Origin: Phyllobacterium sp. 21LDTY02-6
GTDB taxonomy: Bacteria; Pseudomonadota; Alphaproteobacteria; Rhizobiales; Rhizobiaceae
Assembly (NCBI RefSeq): GCF_023554255.2
Contig: NZ_JAMJWD020000003.1
Location: 434,001 to 498,000, forward strand
DNA: 64,000 bases
Reading direction: 5' to 3'
A program made the translations under genes and the position numbers. How positions within the stretch are numbered: position 1 is the stretch's first letter; every line of letters begins with the position of its first letter. Positions 8,117 through 17,008 of this stretch are shown here, one piece after another. Under the pieces are notes generated by a model. That model did not search any database. It was not told the DNA's origin and was given only the letters and a program-made list of their open reading frames with translations.

Positions 8117-9132
8117 GATATCTGCTCCTGTCGAATGAAGATGTTTTCGGTCGGTACTTCGCAATTGTCCGATGCAGCCGGGCGCAGGATGTGCGCTCCG
8201 CTGTTCTTGCCGGCGACGATCTCAATGTTTACGCCAGCCGTCGCCTCACGGCAGGCATTGACGATCCGTTCCGCCTCGCTTTCGGACGCGGCAAAGGCGA
8301 AGCCCGTTGGCCCCCACGAGCTTTGACCGACGCCGACCGCCCCGGCCTGGCTCAGCCTGCCCATGGCCGCCTCCACCTGCCTGCTCGTAAAAACGCCGCC
8401 CTGGGCCGGGGCGAAATAATTGCCGATCTCTGTCTGAATGGCGTGGATGGCATGCCCGAAGAGGGTTATGTCGCGTTCGACCACGCCGGGCATGACACCC
8501 ATCAGCACATGGCGGCTGATCGAAGCAGCGGCGGCGGCCGGAAAAGGCGGCAATGTCTTGAACGCCTCGATTTCATCCTCGCCGTGGATTCCTTGCGTAG
8601 TGGCATCGGATACCAGGATCGCCCGCCAATCCTCGGGGAAAGGTAGCCTGGCGACGATCGTCGGCGCTGCCCTCGCGGGGCTCTTGCCGGCATCGATGAT
8701 CAGCCCGCCGCTTCGGAAGGCGGCGATGCCGATGCCCGAGCGCATGCCGCGACCGAGCAGACCCGCATCGTTGACGGGATCGAGCGGAAGATTGTGCAGG
8801 ACGCGAATGCCGGCAGCAACCGCAAGCGCAAGCTGCGTGCCCGAGCCCAGGCCGACATGCTGGGGAATGGTGCGTTGGACGATGATCCTGTGCCGGGCAT
8901 TCAGGCCGAGATGATGACGGACAGCCGATAGATGCCGGGAAATTCGATCGCTCTCGTCACCTTCGACCTGATCGCTCGAGCCCAGCGAAATTTTCAGCTG
9001 GGTAGAGATGCCGGTGATCGGCAGGCCGATACTGCCAAACCGCTCGCGGCCGGGCTCGGGGGCGCTGCCCGGTATGTCGAGGAAGCCGAGGTGAAGACGG
9101 GCCGGGACTTCGATCGTGACGGATTCCGACAT
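8113..9132 (-). CDS. mptG: Beta-ribofuranosylaminobenzene 5'-phosphate synthase
   Basis: A 339-residue GHMP-kinase-fold protein. This enzyme condenses 4-hydroxybenzoate or 4-aminobenzoate with PRPP, the first committed step of methanopterin synthesis. Visible features are VPARLHLGFLDIPG at the N terminus, the GHMP glycine/serine loop HVGLGSGTQLALAVAAG, GRGMRSGIGIAAFRSGG, and the C-terminal GVGQSSWGPTGFAF motif. ATG at 9132 is chosen because the homologous block begins right after it. It is the first gene of the minus-strand operon mptG-mtdB-ATP-grasp-mch-RimK-citG, and its promoter must lie in the 98-bp gap shared with the divergent pcd-fhc genes. Confidence 0.93.
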   Translation of the reverse strand: MSESVTIEVPARLHLGFLDIPGSAPEPGRERFGSIGLPITGISTQLKISLGSSDQVEGDESDRISRHLSAVRHHLGLNARHRIIVQRTIPQHVGLGSGTQLALAVAAGIRVLHNLPLDPVNDAGLLGRGMRSGIGIAAFRSGGLIIDAGKSPARAAPTIVARLPFPEDWRAILVSDATTQGIHGEDEIEAFKTLPPFPAAAAASISRHVLMGVMPGVVERDITLFGHAIHAIQTEIGNYFAPAQGGVFTSRQVEAAMGRLSQAGAVGVGQSSWGPTGFAFAASESEAERIVNACREATAGVNIEIVAGKNSGAHILRPAASDNCEVPTENIFIRQEQIS

Positions 9133-9230
9133 TTGCAAATTACACAATCTCAAAAATCGGGCCCTGCACTATGATATCGTCTTTCAATCCCGGCGCAAGC
9201 CGTTGAATGAAAGCGTGGAGGATTGTCGCA
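9133..9230. promoter_or_regulatory. Divergent intergenic promoter region, mptG operon / pcd-fhc operon
   Basis: The 98-bp AT-richer gap is the only room for promoters of both H4MPT operons. A TATGAT (9170-9175) could be a -10 element for the plus strand, but I see no good -35 partner. GGAGGA at 9217-9222 is the ribosome site for the pcd gene. Confidence 0.45.
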
Positions 9231-9629
9231 ATGGATCAGGAAACGAAGTCGAACAAAGGCAGGGAGCGCGTCTATTCCGACGACGAGATAATCGCCAGGC
9301 TGGAGAAGGAACTGTCCCATTGGCGCTATGAGAACGGCTGGATAAGGCGAAAATACAAGACCCATGGCTGGAAATCGACATTGATGGTCATCAACACGGT
9401 CGGGCATCTGGCGGAGGCGGCCTGGCATCATCCCGACATCAAGGCGTCCTATGCCTGGGTGGAGGTGCTTTTGATGAACCATGCGGCCAAGGGCATCACC
9501 GACAAGGATTTCGAGCTGGCGGCAAAGATCGAGAGCGTCGTGCAATGGCAGCCGGGCCGCGAGCAGGGCTCACTGGAGGGAACGCCGGCGACGGATCAGC
9601 GCTTCGCCTATCTCAAATATGATGACTGA
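9231..9629 (+). CDS. pcd: Pterin-4a-carbinolamine dehydratase-like protein
   Basis: A 132-residue protein with the PCD fold signature: an N-terminal helix, then a long W-rich strand (HWRYENGWIRRKY), VGHLAEAAWHHPDIKASYAWVEVLLMNHA (cited in part), and KGITDKDFELAAKIE at the end. The paired HHPD histidines and the later His match PCD active sites. The family dehydrates 4a-hydroxytetrahydrobiopterin; PCD-like genes sit in bacterial H4MPT clusters, where a role in pterin metabolism is assumed. ATG at 9231 has GGAGGA 8 nt upstream. It is the first gene of the plus-strand operon with fhcBADC. Confidence 0.87.
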   Translation: MDQETKSNKGRERVYSDDEIIARLEKELSHWRYENGWIRRKYKTHGWKSTLMVINTVGHLAEAAWHHPDIKASYAWVEVLLMNHAAKGITDKDFELAAKIESVVQWQPGREQGSLEGTPATDQRFAYLKYDD

Positions 9630-9710
9630 CCGCAAATTTTGCGTTCTCGCAGGGTTCACAACGCAGAAAAATTAGATAAGCTCAGGATCGGCACCAGAAA
9701 GTTGCGGAAT

Positions 9711-10802
9711 ATGTCGGTTGCATGGATTGGCAGCCAGCCGGTACCTTTGGCGGATGCAGTTCGGACCGCTGCGAAGCTTCTGGCGTCCAGCCGGTGCCCC
9801 GTTTTCTCCCTTGATGCGGATGTGCATGGTACGCGCAGCGCGATCGCGCTGGCGGCTGTGCTGGGCGCTGCCTATGACCATCGTTCCGGTGATGCGGTGG
9901 CGCGCGAGGTCGCGCTGTTCACCGACCATGGCGGCATGTTCACGACGCCCGGCGAGGTGCGGCGGCGCTCAAGCCTGATCGTTCTGGTCGGAGATATCGC
10001 CCCCGCCCATGCCGAACTGTTCAAGGGTTGGGGGGGCTCTTCGCCCGACCTCGGCGACAAGGCGCCCCGGCGCTGGTTCCAGGTGTCGGCAAGCGACCGG
10101 CCGACGCGGCGTGGCAAGGCGGTGGTGAAGGCGGTCCCCCTGAAGGGCGAGGGATTGTCGTTGAACGCCACTCTTGCCGTACTGCGCGCCGAGTTGCAGG
10201 ACCGCATGGTTGCGGCACCTTTGCAGAACGTGGAGCGGTTGAAGAAGGCCATGGCCTCGGCGCAATTCCCCGTGTTCGTATTCAGCGGCGGTTCGCTCGA
10301 CCAGGCCGGCCTCGTCATGCTGCAAGACCTGATCGTCGATTTCAACAGTCGGCATCGTCTCAGCAGCCTGTTCCTGCCGGACGACGACGATGCCTGGGGA
10401 ACGGTGCTGACGTCACTATGGATGACAGGATTTCCACCCCGCACAGGTTTCATCAATAGCCTCCCAAGCTATGACCCGGTCCGGTGGGACGTCCAGCGCA
10501 TGATACGTGAGCGAGAGGCTGACGTTCATGTCTGGATGTCCGCGCGTGGCGGCGAAGATCCCCCCAAAAGGGGGAGCGCGGCCGTGATCGCCCTGGACAA
10601 GACGGAAAGGCCTGCCCGAGGCGCCGCGGTGACCATTGCCGTCGGCGAGGCGGGACTGGACCATGATGGCGTGCGCTATTCCAGCAGGGTGGGAACATTC
10701 ACCGCGGTACGGGCGGCGGAACCGTCGCCGCTGCCGAGTGTCTCGGCCGTCCTGCGGCAGCTGGCCGAGGCGATGCCCGGCAAGGGAACCCTTATATGCT
10801 GA
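9711..10802 (+). CDS. fhcB: Formyltransferase/hydrolase complex subunit B
   Basis: A 363-residue subunit related to the molybdopterin subunit FwdB/FmdB of archaeal formylmethanofuran dehydrogenase, but in bacteria lacking the redox centre. It begins AWIGSQPVPLADAVRTAAKL and carries TDHGGMFTTPGEVRRRSSLIVLVGD (cited in part), a region that in FwdB holds metal-centre ligands. The polypeptide fits the Fhc scaffold role. ATG at 9711 follows an 81-bp gap after pcd; the ribosome site is weak. The 3' end overlaps fhcA by 7 nt, and the gene order B-A-D-C matches known bacterial fhc operons. Confidence 0.88.
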   Translation: MSVAWIGSQPVPLADAVRTAAKLLASSRCPVFSLDADVHGTRSAIALAAVLGAAYDHRSGDAVAREVALFTDHGGMFTTPGEVRRRSSLIVLVGDIAPAHAELFKGWGGSSPDLGDKAPRRWFQVSASDRPTRRGKAVVKAVPLKGEGLSLNATLAVLRAELQDRMVAAPLQNVERLKKAMASAQFPVFVFSGGSLDQAGLVMLQDLIVDFNSRHRLSSLFLPDDDDAWGTVLTSLWMTGFPPRTGFINSLPSYDPVRWDVQRMIREREADVHVWMSARGGEDPPKRGSAAVIALDKTERPARGAAVTIAVGEAGLDHDGVRYSSRVGTFTAVRAAEPSPLPSVSAVLRQLAEAMPGKGTLIC

Positions 10803-12430
10803 CAAGACTGACAGGTGGCGAGGTCGTCGATCCGGTCAATGGCGCGACCGGCATACGCGACATCTGGATCAGGGATGGCGTGATCGTGGACCCGCGCGAA
10901 GGTGAAGCGGCGGACCAGACGCACGACGTCTCCGGCTGCATCATCATGGCGGGCGCCATCGATATCCATTCGCATATTGGCGGCGGCAATGTGAATACCG
11001 CCCGTCTGCTTCTGCCGGAGCACCACAAGGCGCATCTGCCGAGGCCGGCCGCGACACCGCTGTCGAACGCCGGCTGGTCCACCTTTCAAACCGGCTGTCT
11101 CTACGCCCAGATGGGGTTCACGACCGTGGTGGAGCCGGCAATGGCGCCCTACACGGCGTTGCACACCCACCTCGAACTTGCCGACATCCCGATCATCGAC
11201 CGGGCGACGCTCGCCATCCTCGGCAATGATGATTTCACGCTCTCGCTTCTGCGTGACGGCAAGTCGGAAGCCATGATCGACGATTATGTCGCCTGGGTGG
11301 TCGGCTCGACCCGGGCGCTCGGCGTCAAGGTGATCAATGCGGGCGCCGCTGCGGCTTTCAAGGAGAACGTCCGCGCCTTTTCCTTTGACGATGAGGTGCC
11401 GGAATACGGGCTGAGCTCGCGCAAGATCGTCAAGTCGATGCAGCATTCGGTCACGCGGCTCGGTATTCCGCATCCATTGCATGTTCACGCCAACAATCTC
11501 GGCCTCGCCGGCAGTGCCGATACCGCCGATGTGACCATCGCGGCAACGGAAGGTGTGCCGATGCACCTGGCGCATCTGCAATTCTACGGCTATGGCACGC
11601 AGGGCAAGCGGGCATTTTCATCGGAGGCGGCGCGGCTCGCCGAATCGGTCAATTCCAACCCCAATGTCACCATCGATGTGGGGCAGGTGATGTTCGGCCA
11701 GACCGTGACGATCTCGTCGGATGTCATGCGCCAGTTCTCGGCCATAGACAAAGCCAGCCCGAAAAAATCGGTGATCATCGATGGTGATGGCAATGGCGGC
11801 GGTGGCATCGTGCCGTACAGTTACAAACGCAACTATTACGGCACGCTGCAATGGGCGGTCGGCCTGGAACTATTCCTGCTGATTGCCAATCCCTGGCAGG
11901 TGTTTTTCACGACCGACCATCCGAACGGCGCGCCGTTCACCGCCTATCCCGAGATATTCGAGCTGCTGATGAGCAGCGAGGCCCGCGATGCGAGAGCGGT
12001 TGAACTGAATGTCGCTGCCCTTGAAATGACGACGCTTGCATCCATCCGGCGCGAATACAGTCTTGAAGAGATCGCCATCATGACACGCGCGTCCCCGGCC
12101 AAGCTGCTCGGTCTGAAGGATCGCGGCCATCTCGGCGCCGGAGCCATTGCCGACATAGCGGTCTACCGCCGGGGCAAGGATATCGCAAAAATGTTCCGCG
12201 AGGCGGCACTTGTGTTCAAGAATGGCCAGCTTGTCGTGAAGAACGGCAAGGTTTCGGCCTATCGCTGGGGAAAAACGCTCCGTTTGAACCCGCCGCCGGA
12301 CCGCGCCATGGTCAAGCGGATGAAAGCCTATCACGAGGACCGCTACGGCCTGCCGCTTGAATGGTTCACTTTCCCGGATTCGGCGATCGATCGCGACGAG
12401 CCGTTCATGGAGGTCCCATGGAACAGCTGA
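10796..12430 (+). CDS. fhcA: Formyltransferase/hydrolase complex subunit A (formylmethylofuran hydrolase)
   Basis: A 544-residue amidohydrolase-superfamily protein, homolog of FwdA/FmdA. It hydrolyses formyl-methylofuran to formate inside the Fhc complex. The binuclear metal motif IDIHSHIGGG is at about residues 56-65. Later come HPLHVHANNLG, the MHLAHLQFYGYG histidine, and FFTTDHPNG with the catalytic Asp region. The C-terminal small beta domain ends with a family-typical ERY-like region (DRYGLPLEWF). Length fits. It overlaps fhcB upstream (7 nt) and fhcD downstream (13 nt), so the complex is made from one coupled message. Confidence 0.96.
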   Translation: MLTRLTGGEVVDPVNGATGIRDIWIRDGVIVDPREGEAADQTHDVSGCIIMAGAIDIHSHIGGGNVNTARLLLPEHHKAHLPRPAATPLSNAGWSTFQTGCLYAQMGFTTVVEPAMAPYTALHTHLELADIPIIDRATLAILGNDDFTLSLLRDGKSEAMIDDYVAWVVGSTRALGVKVINAGAAAAFKENVRAFSFDDEVPEYGLSSRKIVKSMQHSVTRLGIPHPLHVHANNLGLAGSADTADVTIAATEGVPMHLAHLQFYGYGTQGKRAFSSEAARLAESVNSNPNVTIDVGQVMFGQTVTISSDVMRQFSAIDKASPKKSVIIDGDGNGGGGIVPYSYKRNYYGTLQWAVGLELFLLIANPWQVFFTTDHPNGAPFTAYPEIFELLMSSEARDARAVELNVAALEMTTLASIRREYSLEEIAIMTRASPAKLLGLKDRGHLGAGAIADIAVYRRGKDIAKMFREAALVFKNGQLVVKNGKVSAYRWGKTLRLNPPPDRAMVKRMKAYHEDRYGLPLEWFTFPDSAIDRDEPFMEVPWNS

Positions 12431-13323
12431 TGCGGAACGGCGTCGCCATCGACGATACTTTTGCCGAAGCTTTCGGCATGCGGGCAACGGCGATCATCAT
12501 CACGGCGCCGACGCTGAAATGGGCGCGGCAGGCGGCGATCACGATGACCGGCTATGCCACATCCGTCATCGGCTGCGGCTGCGAGGCCGCCATCGACGTC
12601 GATATTCCCGCATCCCGCACCCCGGATGGACGCCCGGGCTGCCGGGTGATGATCTTCGCCATGGGCACGGACGAATTGCAGAAACAGCTGAAGAGCAGGC
12701 TCGGCCAATGCGTCCTCACATCGCCCGGCAGCGCATGTTTTGCCGGGCTGGAGGCGCCGGCGCGCCTCGATCTGGGCAATTCACTGCGCTATTTCGGCGA
12801 TGGCTGGCAGATCTCGAAGAAACTGGCCGGCAGGCACTATTGGCGCGTGCCGGTCATGGATGGCGAATTCCTGTGCGAGGCGACGACCGGCCTGACCAAG
12901 GGAGCGGTCGGCGGCGGCAATCTTCTTCTGCTTGCGGCGGACAATACGAAAGCCCTGCGAGCCGCCGAACGTGCCGTTGCGGCGATCGGCAAGGTGCCCG
13001 GCGCCATCATGCCCTTTCCGGGCGGTATCGTCCGGTCGGGCTCGAAGGTCGGCGGCAAATATAAGGGCATGATGGCATCCACCAATGATGCCTTCGCACC
13101 GACCTTGCGCGGCGTGGTCAAATCCGCGCTGACGCCGGAGATCAATGCGGTGCTCGAGATCGTCATCGACGGCGAGACCAGCGACGCTGTAGCCGCCGCG
13201 ATGCGGGCCGGGTTGAAAGCCGTCATCGATCTTGGACCGCAGAAAGGCGCGCTGCGCATAAGCGCCGGCAATTATGGCGGCAAGCTCGGCAAGTTCCACT
13301 ATCATCTGAAGGAACTGCTTTGA
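12418..13323 (+). CDS. fhcD: Formyltransferase/hydrolase complex subunit D (formyl-MFR:H4MPT formyltransferase)
   Basis: A 301-residue Ftr-type formyltransferase that moves the formyl group from formyl-H4MPT to methylofuran. Recognisable blocks are GVAIDDTFAEAFGMRATAII at the N terminus (20 residues cited), GRPGCRVMIFAMG, QCVLTSPGSACFAG and CEATTGLTKGAVGGGNLLL (cited in part), and the C-terminal ISAGNYGGKLGKFHYHLKEL. Length matches archaeal Ftr and Fhc D subunits. ATG at 12418 lies inside the end of fhcA. The stop overlaps the fhcC start (TGATG). Confidence 0.96.
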   Translation: MEQLMRNGVAIDDTFAEAFGMRATAIIITAPTLKWARQAAITMTGYATSVIGCGCEAAIDVDIPASRTPDGRPGCRVMIFAMGTDELQKQLKSRLGQCVLTSPGSACFAGLEAPARLDLGNSLRYFGDGWQISKKLAGRHYWRVPVMDGEFLCEATTGLTKGAVGGGNLLLLAADNTKALRAAERAVAAIGKVPGAIMPFPGGIVRSGSKVGGKYKGMMASTNDAFAPTLRGVVKSALTPEINAVLEIVIDGETSDAVAAAMRAGLKAVIDLGPQKGALRISAGNYGGKLGKFHYHLKELL

Positions 13324-14141
13324 TGAAAGCCTTGACCTTCACCCTGATCAACCCGCCGGAAGAGCGCCTCGACCTGTCGATACTGACGCCGAGCACGCTC
13401 GCAGAACTGACCAGGAACGAGATCGCCAAACTCCGCATCGGGACCAGCCGCAGGCCCGCATCGGTCGGAGACCTGTTCAAGATCACCGGCAGCGATCCTG
13501 CCAACATCATCTTCGAGGGCGGTCATTCCCGTTTTGACGGGGTCGCGTCCGGCATGACCGGCGGATCCATCCGGCTGGTGGGCGATGCCGGAAACCAGAT
13601 TGCCCGGGCAATGACCGGCGGCTCGCTCTATATCGACGGAAGCGTCGGCAGACATGCGGGTTCCGGCATGACCGGCGGGCGTGTGGAGATAAGGGGCAAT
13701 GCCGGCGATAATGTCGGCGGGCCGCTTGCCGGGGAAATCACCGGCATGGATGGCGGCGTCCTCATCATTCGCGGCAAAGCCGGCGACTATGCAGGAGATC
13801 GCCTGCGCCGCGGCACGATCGCCCTGTGCAAGGGCTGCGGCGATTATCCCGGCTATCGCATGATTGCCGGGACCATCGTCATCCTGGGCCGGTCAGGAAT
13901 CATGCCGGGCTATCTGATGAAGCGCGGTACGTTGCTTTTCGACCGGCAGCCGGAGCACCTCTCGCCGACATTCCTGCCATGCGGCGAGCCCGACAGCCCG
14001 TTTGCCGGCCTCCTGGACCGCTATCTCATCAGCGAGAAGATCACCGATCGCGCCTTGCTGGGCGCGAGACCAGGCAAGTTTGCCGGCGACAATGCGGTGT
14101 CCGGCAAGGGCGAAATACTGTACCGGAAGAAAGGCCGCTGA
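13323..14141 (+). CDS. fhcC: Formyltransferase/hydrolase complex subunit C
   Basis: A 272-residue FwdC/FmdC-like protein with a right-handed beta-helix of glycine-rich repeats of the kind found in the glutamate synthase C-terminal domain: successive units MTGGSIRLVGDAG, MTGGSLYIDGSVG, MTGGRVEIRGNAG and MDGGVLIIRGKAG, residues about 80-160. It is the structural subunit that binds FhcB. It starts on the fhcD stop (TGATG). Its stop codon is adjacent to the stop of a small convergent gene, and I see no strong terminator between them. Confidence 0.93.
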   Translation: MKALTFTLINPPEERLDLSILTPSTLAELTRNEIAKLRIGTSRRPASVGDLFKITGSDPANIIFEGGHSRFDGVASGMTGGSIRLVGDAGNQIARAMTGGSLYIDGSVGRHAGSGMTGGRVEIRGNAGDNVGGPLAGEITGMDGGVLIIRGKAGDYAGDRLRRGTIALCKGCGDYPGYRMIAGTIVILGRSGIMPGYLMKRGTLLFDRQPEHLSPTFLPCGEPDSPFAGLLDRYLISEKITDRALLGARPGKFAGDNAVSGKGEILYRKKGR

Positions 14142-14381
14142 TCACAGGATCGGTGGGACTTCCCCCGACTGGAACAGGATCATCGGCGCGCCATAATCGC
14201 CCGGATGCCGGCACGCACTGCGTGCCCAGGCGACAACGCCAAGGTGAAGCGGCGCCAGTTCTCTTGCCGCTTCGAGGGCGAGCGCTTCCGTTTCGAATTT
14301 CATCGCATCCATGTCCGGCACGAGTTCCCCTGAATCAGACCGGGAGAACGCAACGACGACTATGCGGCGGGCAGGGTCCAT
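14142..14381 (-). CDS. Small hypothetical protein
   Basis: A 79-residue protein with no domain I recognise. It has a hydrophobic strand at the N terminus (RIVVVAFSRS), an Ala/Glu-rich helix in the middle (TEALALEAARELAPLH) and a final strand GAPMILFQSGEVPPIL. The composition is of a small soluble alpha/beta protein. ATG at 14381 is chosen over longer frames because AGAGGA sits 9 nt upstream and the upstream part is cysteine/arginine-rich and unlike a protein. It converges on fhcC with adjoining stops. Its promoter would lie in the 14382-14717 gap. Real-gene status is probable, function unknown. Confidence 0.55.
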   Translation of the reverse strand: MDPARRIVVVAFSRSDSGELVPDMDAMKFETEALALEAARELAPLHLGVVAWARSACRHPGDYGAPMILFQSGEVPPIL

Positions 14382-14551
14382 CCGAGCATCCTCTTCGAAT
14401 GCGCGCTCTGCTTGCAGCGCGCAACTCCAGATGCCCTCGTTCAATAACACCCCAATAGAAGCGGCTTGGCAACATCGAACTTCAGGAATTGCCGTGCCGC
14501 GGCTGCTAGTCGGACCGCCAGATAGGGCGCTCCTGCGAGCGCGCAACATCG

Positions 14552-14570
14552 ATTCCACAATATGGATCGA
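14552..14570. promoter_or_regulatory. Putative operator, TCCA-N5-TGGATCGA type (site 1)
   Basis: ATTCCA-CAATA-TGGATCGA. Four of six left-arm bases match the perfect site at 58555-58571, and the right arm is identical. It lies about 150 bp upstream of the SDR gene. Confidence 0.5.
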
Positions 14571-14678
14571 CAGGCTCAGAGTGCTTCCGCCAAATGTCCA
14601 GAAATATCGCGATTCTACGGCCATGCAGCTTGACGACCTGCTCATCCTCTAGTCCACTGGAACTCATATGAATTGCAT

Positions 14679-14697
14679 GGTCCATTATATGGATCGA
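14679..14697. promoter_or_regulatory. Putative operator, TCCA-N5-TGGATCGA type (site 2)
   Basis: GGTCCA-TTATA-TGGATCGA. Five of six left-arm bases match, and the right arm is identical to the 58.55 kb site. It lies about 20 bp upstream of the SDR start, overlapping where a promoter or leader would be, so binding would probably repress. Confidence 0.6.
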
Positions 14698-14717
14698 ATG
14701 AGCTTCGGGAGGTGCTT

Positions 14718-15470
14718 ATGGATCGGGATTCGGTGATCATTGTAACTGGCGGGGCTTCCGGCATAGGCAGGGCGGTGGTGGAGGCCGTTCTCGGCCGCGG
14801 CGCGCGGGTCGTCATCGTGGATCGTGACGAGGCGGCACTCGAACGATGCAGGGCCGAACTCGGTGCAGGCCCCGCGTTAATGACCGCCTGCATCGACATC
14901 GCCGACGAGGAAGCGGTGGTGGAAAGCGTGGCGCGATGGGAGACGTTCGGGCGCATAAGCGGGCTGGTCAACTCGGCAGGCATCGCGCGCGACGTGCCGG
15001 CATTCGAAACGGACCTTGCGACATTCCGCAAGATCGTGGACGTCAATCTCGTCGGCAGCTTTCTTCTCTGCCGTGAAGCGGGCAAGGCGATGCGGCACCA
15101 TGGCGGCGGCTCGATCGTCAACATCGCCTCCGTATCGGGTATCAAGGGGAATCGCGGCCGCGTGGCCTATGGCGCCTCGAAGGGCGGTGTCCTGACCATG
15201 ACCAAGGTCCTTGCCGTCGAGTGGGCAGCTCACGGCATAAGGGTCAATGCGATCGCCCCCGGTCCCATCGAAACGCCGCTGGTGCAGGTGGTGCATACGC
15301 CGGAGGTGAGGGAGGCCTGGATGAACACCGTGCCGCAACGACGCTATGGCATGCCGGAGGACATAGCCGGCGCTGCGATGTTTCTTCTCGATGGCAGCCA
15401 GTCCGGCTTCATCACAGGCCAGACGTTGAGTGTCGATGGCGGCTTTACCATTGCCGGCCTGCTGGCCTGA
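14718..15470 (+). CDS. SDR family NAD(P)-dependent oxidoreductase
   Basis: A 250-residue classical short-chain dehydrogenase/reductase. The cofactor motif TGGASGIG is at about residues 10-17, followed by an Asp (VIVDRDEA) that favours NAD(H). NSAGIA is the structural NAG-type motif, INIAS-type Ser is in IVNIASVSG, and YGASKGG holds the catalytic Tyr and Lys. It ends with the usual TGQTLSVDGGF. The substrate is unknown; a sugar or hydroxy acid is plausible. ATG at 14718 has GGGAGG upstream. It is convergent with the MaoC-like gene. Two putative IclR operators upstream link it to the 57.7-62.5 kb region and not to its nearest neighbours. Confidence 0.9.
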   Translation: MDRDSVIIVTGGASGIGRAVVEAVLGRGARVVIVDRDEAALERCRAELGAGPALMTACIDIADEEAVVESVARWETFGRISGLVNSAGIARDVPAFETDLATFRKIVDVNLVGSFLLCREAGKAMRHHGGGSIVNIASVSGIKGNRGRVAYGASKGGVLTMTKVLAVEWAAHGIRVNAIAPGPIETPLVQVVHTPEVREAWMNTVPQRRYGMPEDIAGAAMFLLDGSQSGFITGQTLSVDGGFTIAGLLA

Positions 15471-15473
15471 CCC

Positions 15474-15929
15474 TTAGCCAGCGAGTGGCTTGCGCTCGAC
15501 GATCAGGATGTGATCCGCGGCCAGGACGACTTCGCCGCGCTGGTTCAGGACCTCGCAACGCTCGACGACCCGCCCGGCCTGGGGCCGTTTCGGATCGTCC
15601 TCCTTGGCGCTGATCGTCACCCTGGTCTTGATCGTGTCGCCTATATGCACCGGCCGGACAAATCGCAGGCGGTCGTAGCCATAGGAAAATGCAACGGGAT
15701 TGATCAGCGAAGCGGTGAGGCCGACACCTATGGCGAAGATCATCGTCCCATGGGCGATACGCTGTCCGCCGGGCAAGGTCCTGGCGAACTCGGCATCCAT
15801 ATGGTGCGGGAAGAAATCGCCGGTATGGCCGGCATGAACGACAAAATCCGTCTCCGTAATGGTGCGTCCCGTCGTCAGGCGAACATCGCCCAGCCGATAA
15901 TCTTCGAAATAGATGGTCTCTTCTGCCAT
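15474..15929 (-). CDS. MaoC-like hotdog-fold dehydratase
   Basis: A 151-residue single hotdog domain of the MaoC/(R)-specific enoyl hydratase type. The hydratase motif is present: the region [22 protein letters not shown] (cited in part) contains the Asp and His of the active site, followed by [12 protein letters not shown]. These enzymes hydrate or dehydrate acyl-CoA thioesters. It lies 2 nt downstream of the Gfo/Idh gene and is probably the last gene of the minus-strand operon that starts with the 21.58 kb binding protein. A MaoC protein in a sugar-type operon points to a CoA-linked step, which is inference. Confidence 0.85.
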   Translation of the reverse strand: MAEETIYFEDYRLGDVRLTTGRTITETDFVVHAGHTGDFFPHHMDAEFARTLPGGQRIAHGTMIFAIGVGLTASLINPVAFSYGYDRLRFVRPVHIGDTIKTRVTISAKEDDPKRPQAGRVVERCEVLNQRGEVVLAADHILIVERKPLAG

Positions 15930-15931
15930 TT

Positions 15932-17008
15932 TCAATCCTGAGGTTTGGCGGCAAGCGGCGTCGCCGGCGCTGCGGATGACTGGTATGCCGCTTCGACGAG
16001 CGCCATCGTATGCCAGGCATCCTCGACGGAACTGACGAGCGCGGCATCCTCGCCGGCCGCAAAGCGCTGCAGGTTGGCCATGCGGCTCATGAAGGCATCG
16101 GGAAACCAGGATCCATGCAGGGGCACATCGATCCAGTCGGATCCGCCTTTCGGGAATATCTGCAATATGTCGGGCTCGCCGCGCGGGTAGTCGAGATTGA
16201 CGCCAAGTTTCAGGTAGGCGGCGCCCTCCGTACCGCAGATGCGGAACTCGCATGCCTGGAACTTGCGGCCGAAACGATGGTCGTGATTAATCGAGAGCGA
16301 GCAGCGCCGCGCCGTACCGTAGTCGAGAATGGCGCTCGTGCGGGTCTGCGCCACGTCGTGCGAGGGATGGCCGATGGACTTGGCATGAATGCCGGCCGGA
16401 TCGCCGAGAAGTTCGCGAACGAGGTCGAGATAATGGATCGAGTGCATGGCGATCTCGATGCGGGGCAGGCCTTTCAGGAACGGCCAGAGGGTCCACGGCG
16501 TGTCGAGCGCGATCCAGGCGTCGAAATCGACGACCTCGCCCAGATAGCCCTTGCGAACCGCATCCTTCAAGGCGAGCGACATCGGCGCGAAGCGCAGCTG
16601 GAAGTTGATCGCGGCCGCGATGCGCTTCCGTCGGCACAGCTTAAGGATCTCGGTTGCCTGGGCGAGGTCGCTGCCCATCGGCTTCTGTATGAGGGCGAAG
16701 GCCCTGTCGGGCAGTGCCGCGAGGACCTTTGCATGCTGGCCCGGCGGCGTTGCAAGATCAAAGACAGCGTTCGTTACCGCGGCTGCCTCCTCGAGCGAGC
16801 CATAGGCGGCTACGCCCCAGGCATCCGCCAGCGCCCGCGCCTTGCCGATGTCGGGATCATAGATGCCGGCAACCGGCATCGCGCCATTCCGGTATGCGGG
16901 AAGATGCGCGTCATTGACGATGCTGCCCGCGCCGAAGATGACGATCGGACGCGGTGCCGATGGCCGGGGCCAGAACTGCTGCAGATCGCGTGGGTCGAGG
17001 TCAATCAT
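15932..17008 (-). CDS. Gfo/Idh/MocA family oxidoreductase
   Basis: A 358-residue NAD(P)-dependent sugar/polyol oxidoreductase. The Rossmann motif [19 protein letters not shown] (19 residues) is at about 22-40, a consensus LIQKPMG (EKP-like, here QKP) follows, and the C-terminal alpha/beta domain contains [15 protein letters not shown] with the catalytic His region. The Glu of the usual EKP motif is replaced by Gln, which is seen in some members. It overlaps the upstream mutarotase gene by 8 nt. Its substrate is probably the sugar or derivative brought in by the ABC transporter next to it. Confidence 0.87.
   Translation of the reverse strand: MIDLDPRDLQQFWPRPSAPRPIVIFGAGSIVNDAHLPAYRNGAMPVAGIYDPDIGKARALADAWGVAAYGSLEEAAAVTNAVFDLATPPGQHAKVLAALPDRAFALIQKPMGSDLAQATEILKLCRRKRIAAAINFQLRFAPMSLALKDAVRKGYLGEVVDFDAWIALDTPWTLWPFLKGLPRIEIAMHSIHYLDLVRELLGDPAGIHAKSIGHPSHDVAQTRTSAILDYGTARRCSLSINHDHRFGRKFQACEFRICGTEGAAYLKLGVNLDYPRGEPDILQIFPKGGSDWIDVPLHGSWFPDAFMSRMANLQRFAAGEDAALVSSVEDAWHTMALVEAAYQSSAAPATPLAAKPQD

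Larger units (their letters stand above)
14382..14717. promoter_or_regulatory. 336-bp intergenic region with two putative IclR-type operators
   Basis: I see no gene here. It holds the promoter of the minus-strand hypothetical gene, the promoter of the SDR gene (ribosome site GGGAGG just before 14718), and two dyads with the core TCCA-N5-TGGATCGA at 14554-14570 and 14681-14697. These match elements near 58.55 kb. Confidence 0.55.
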
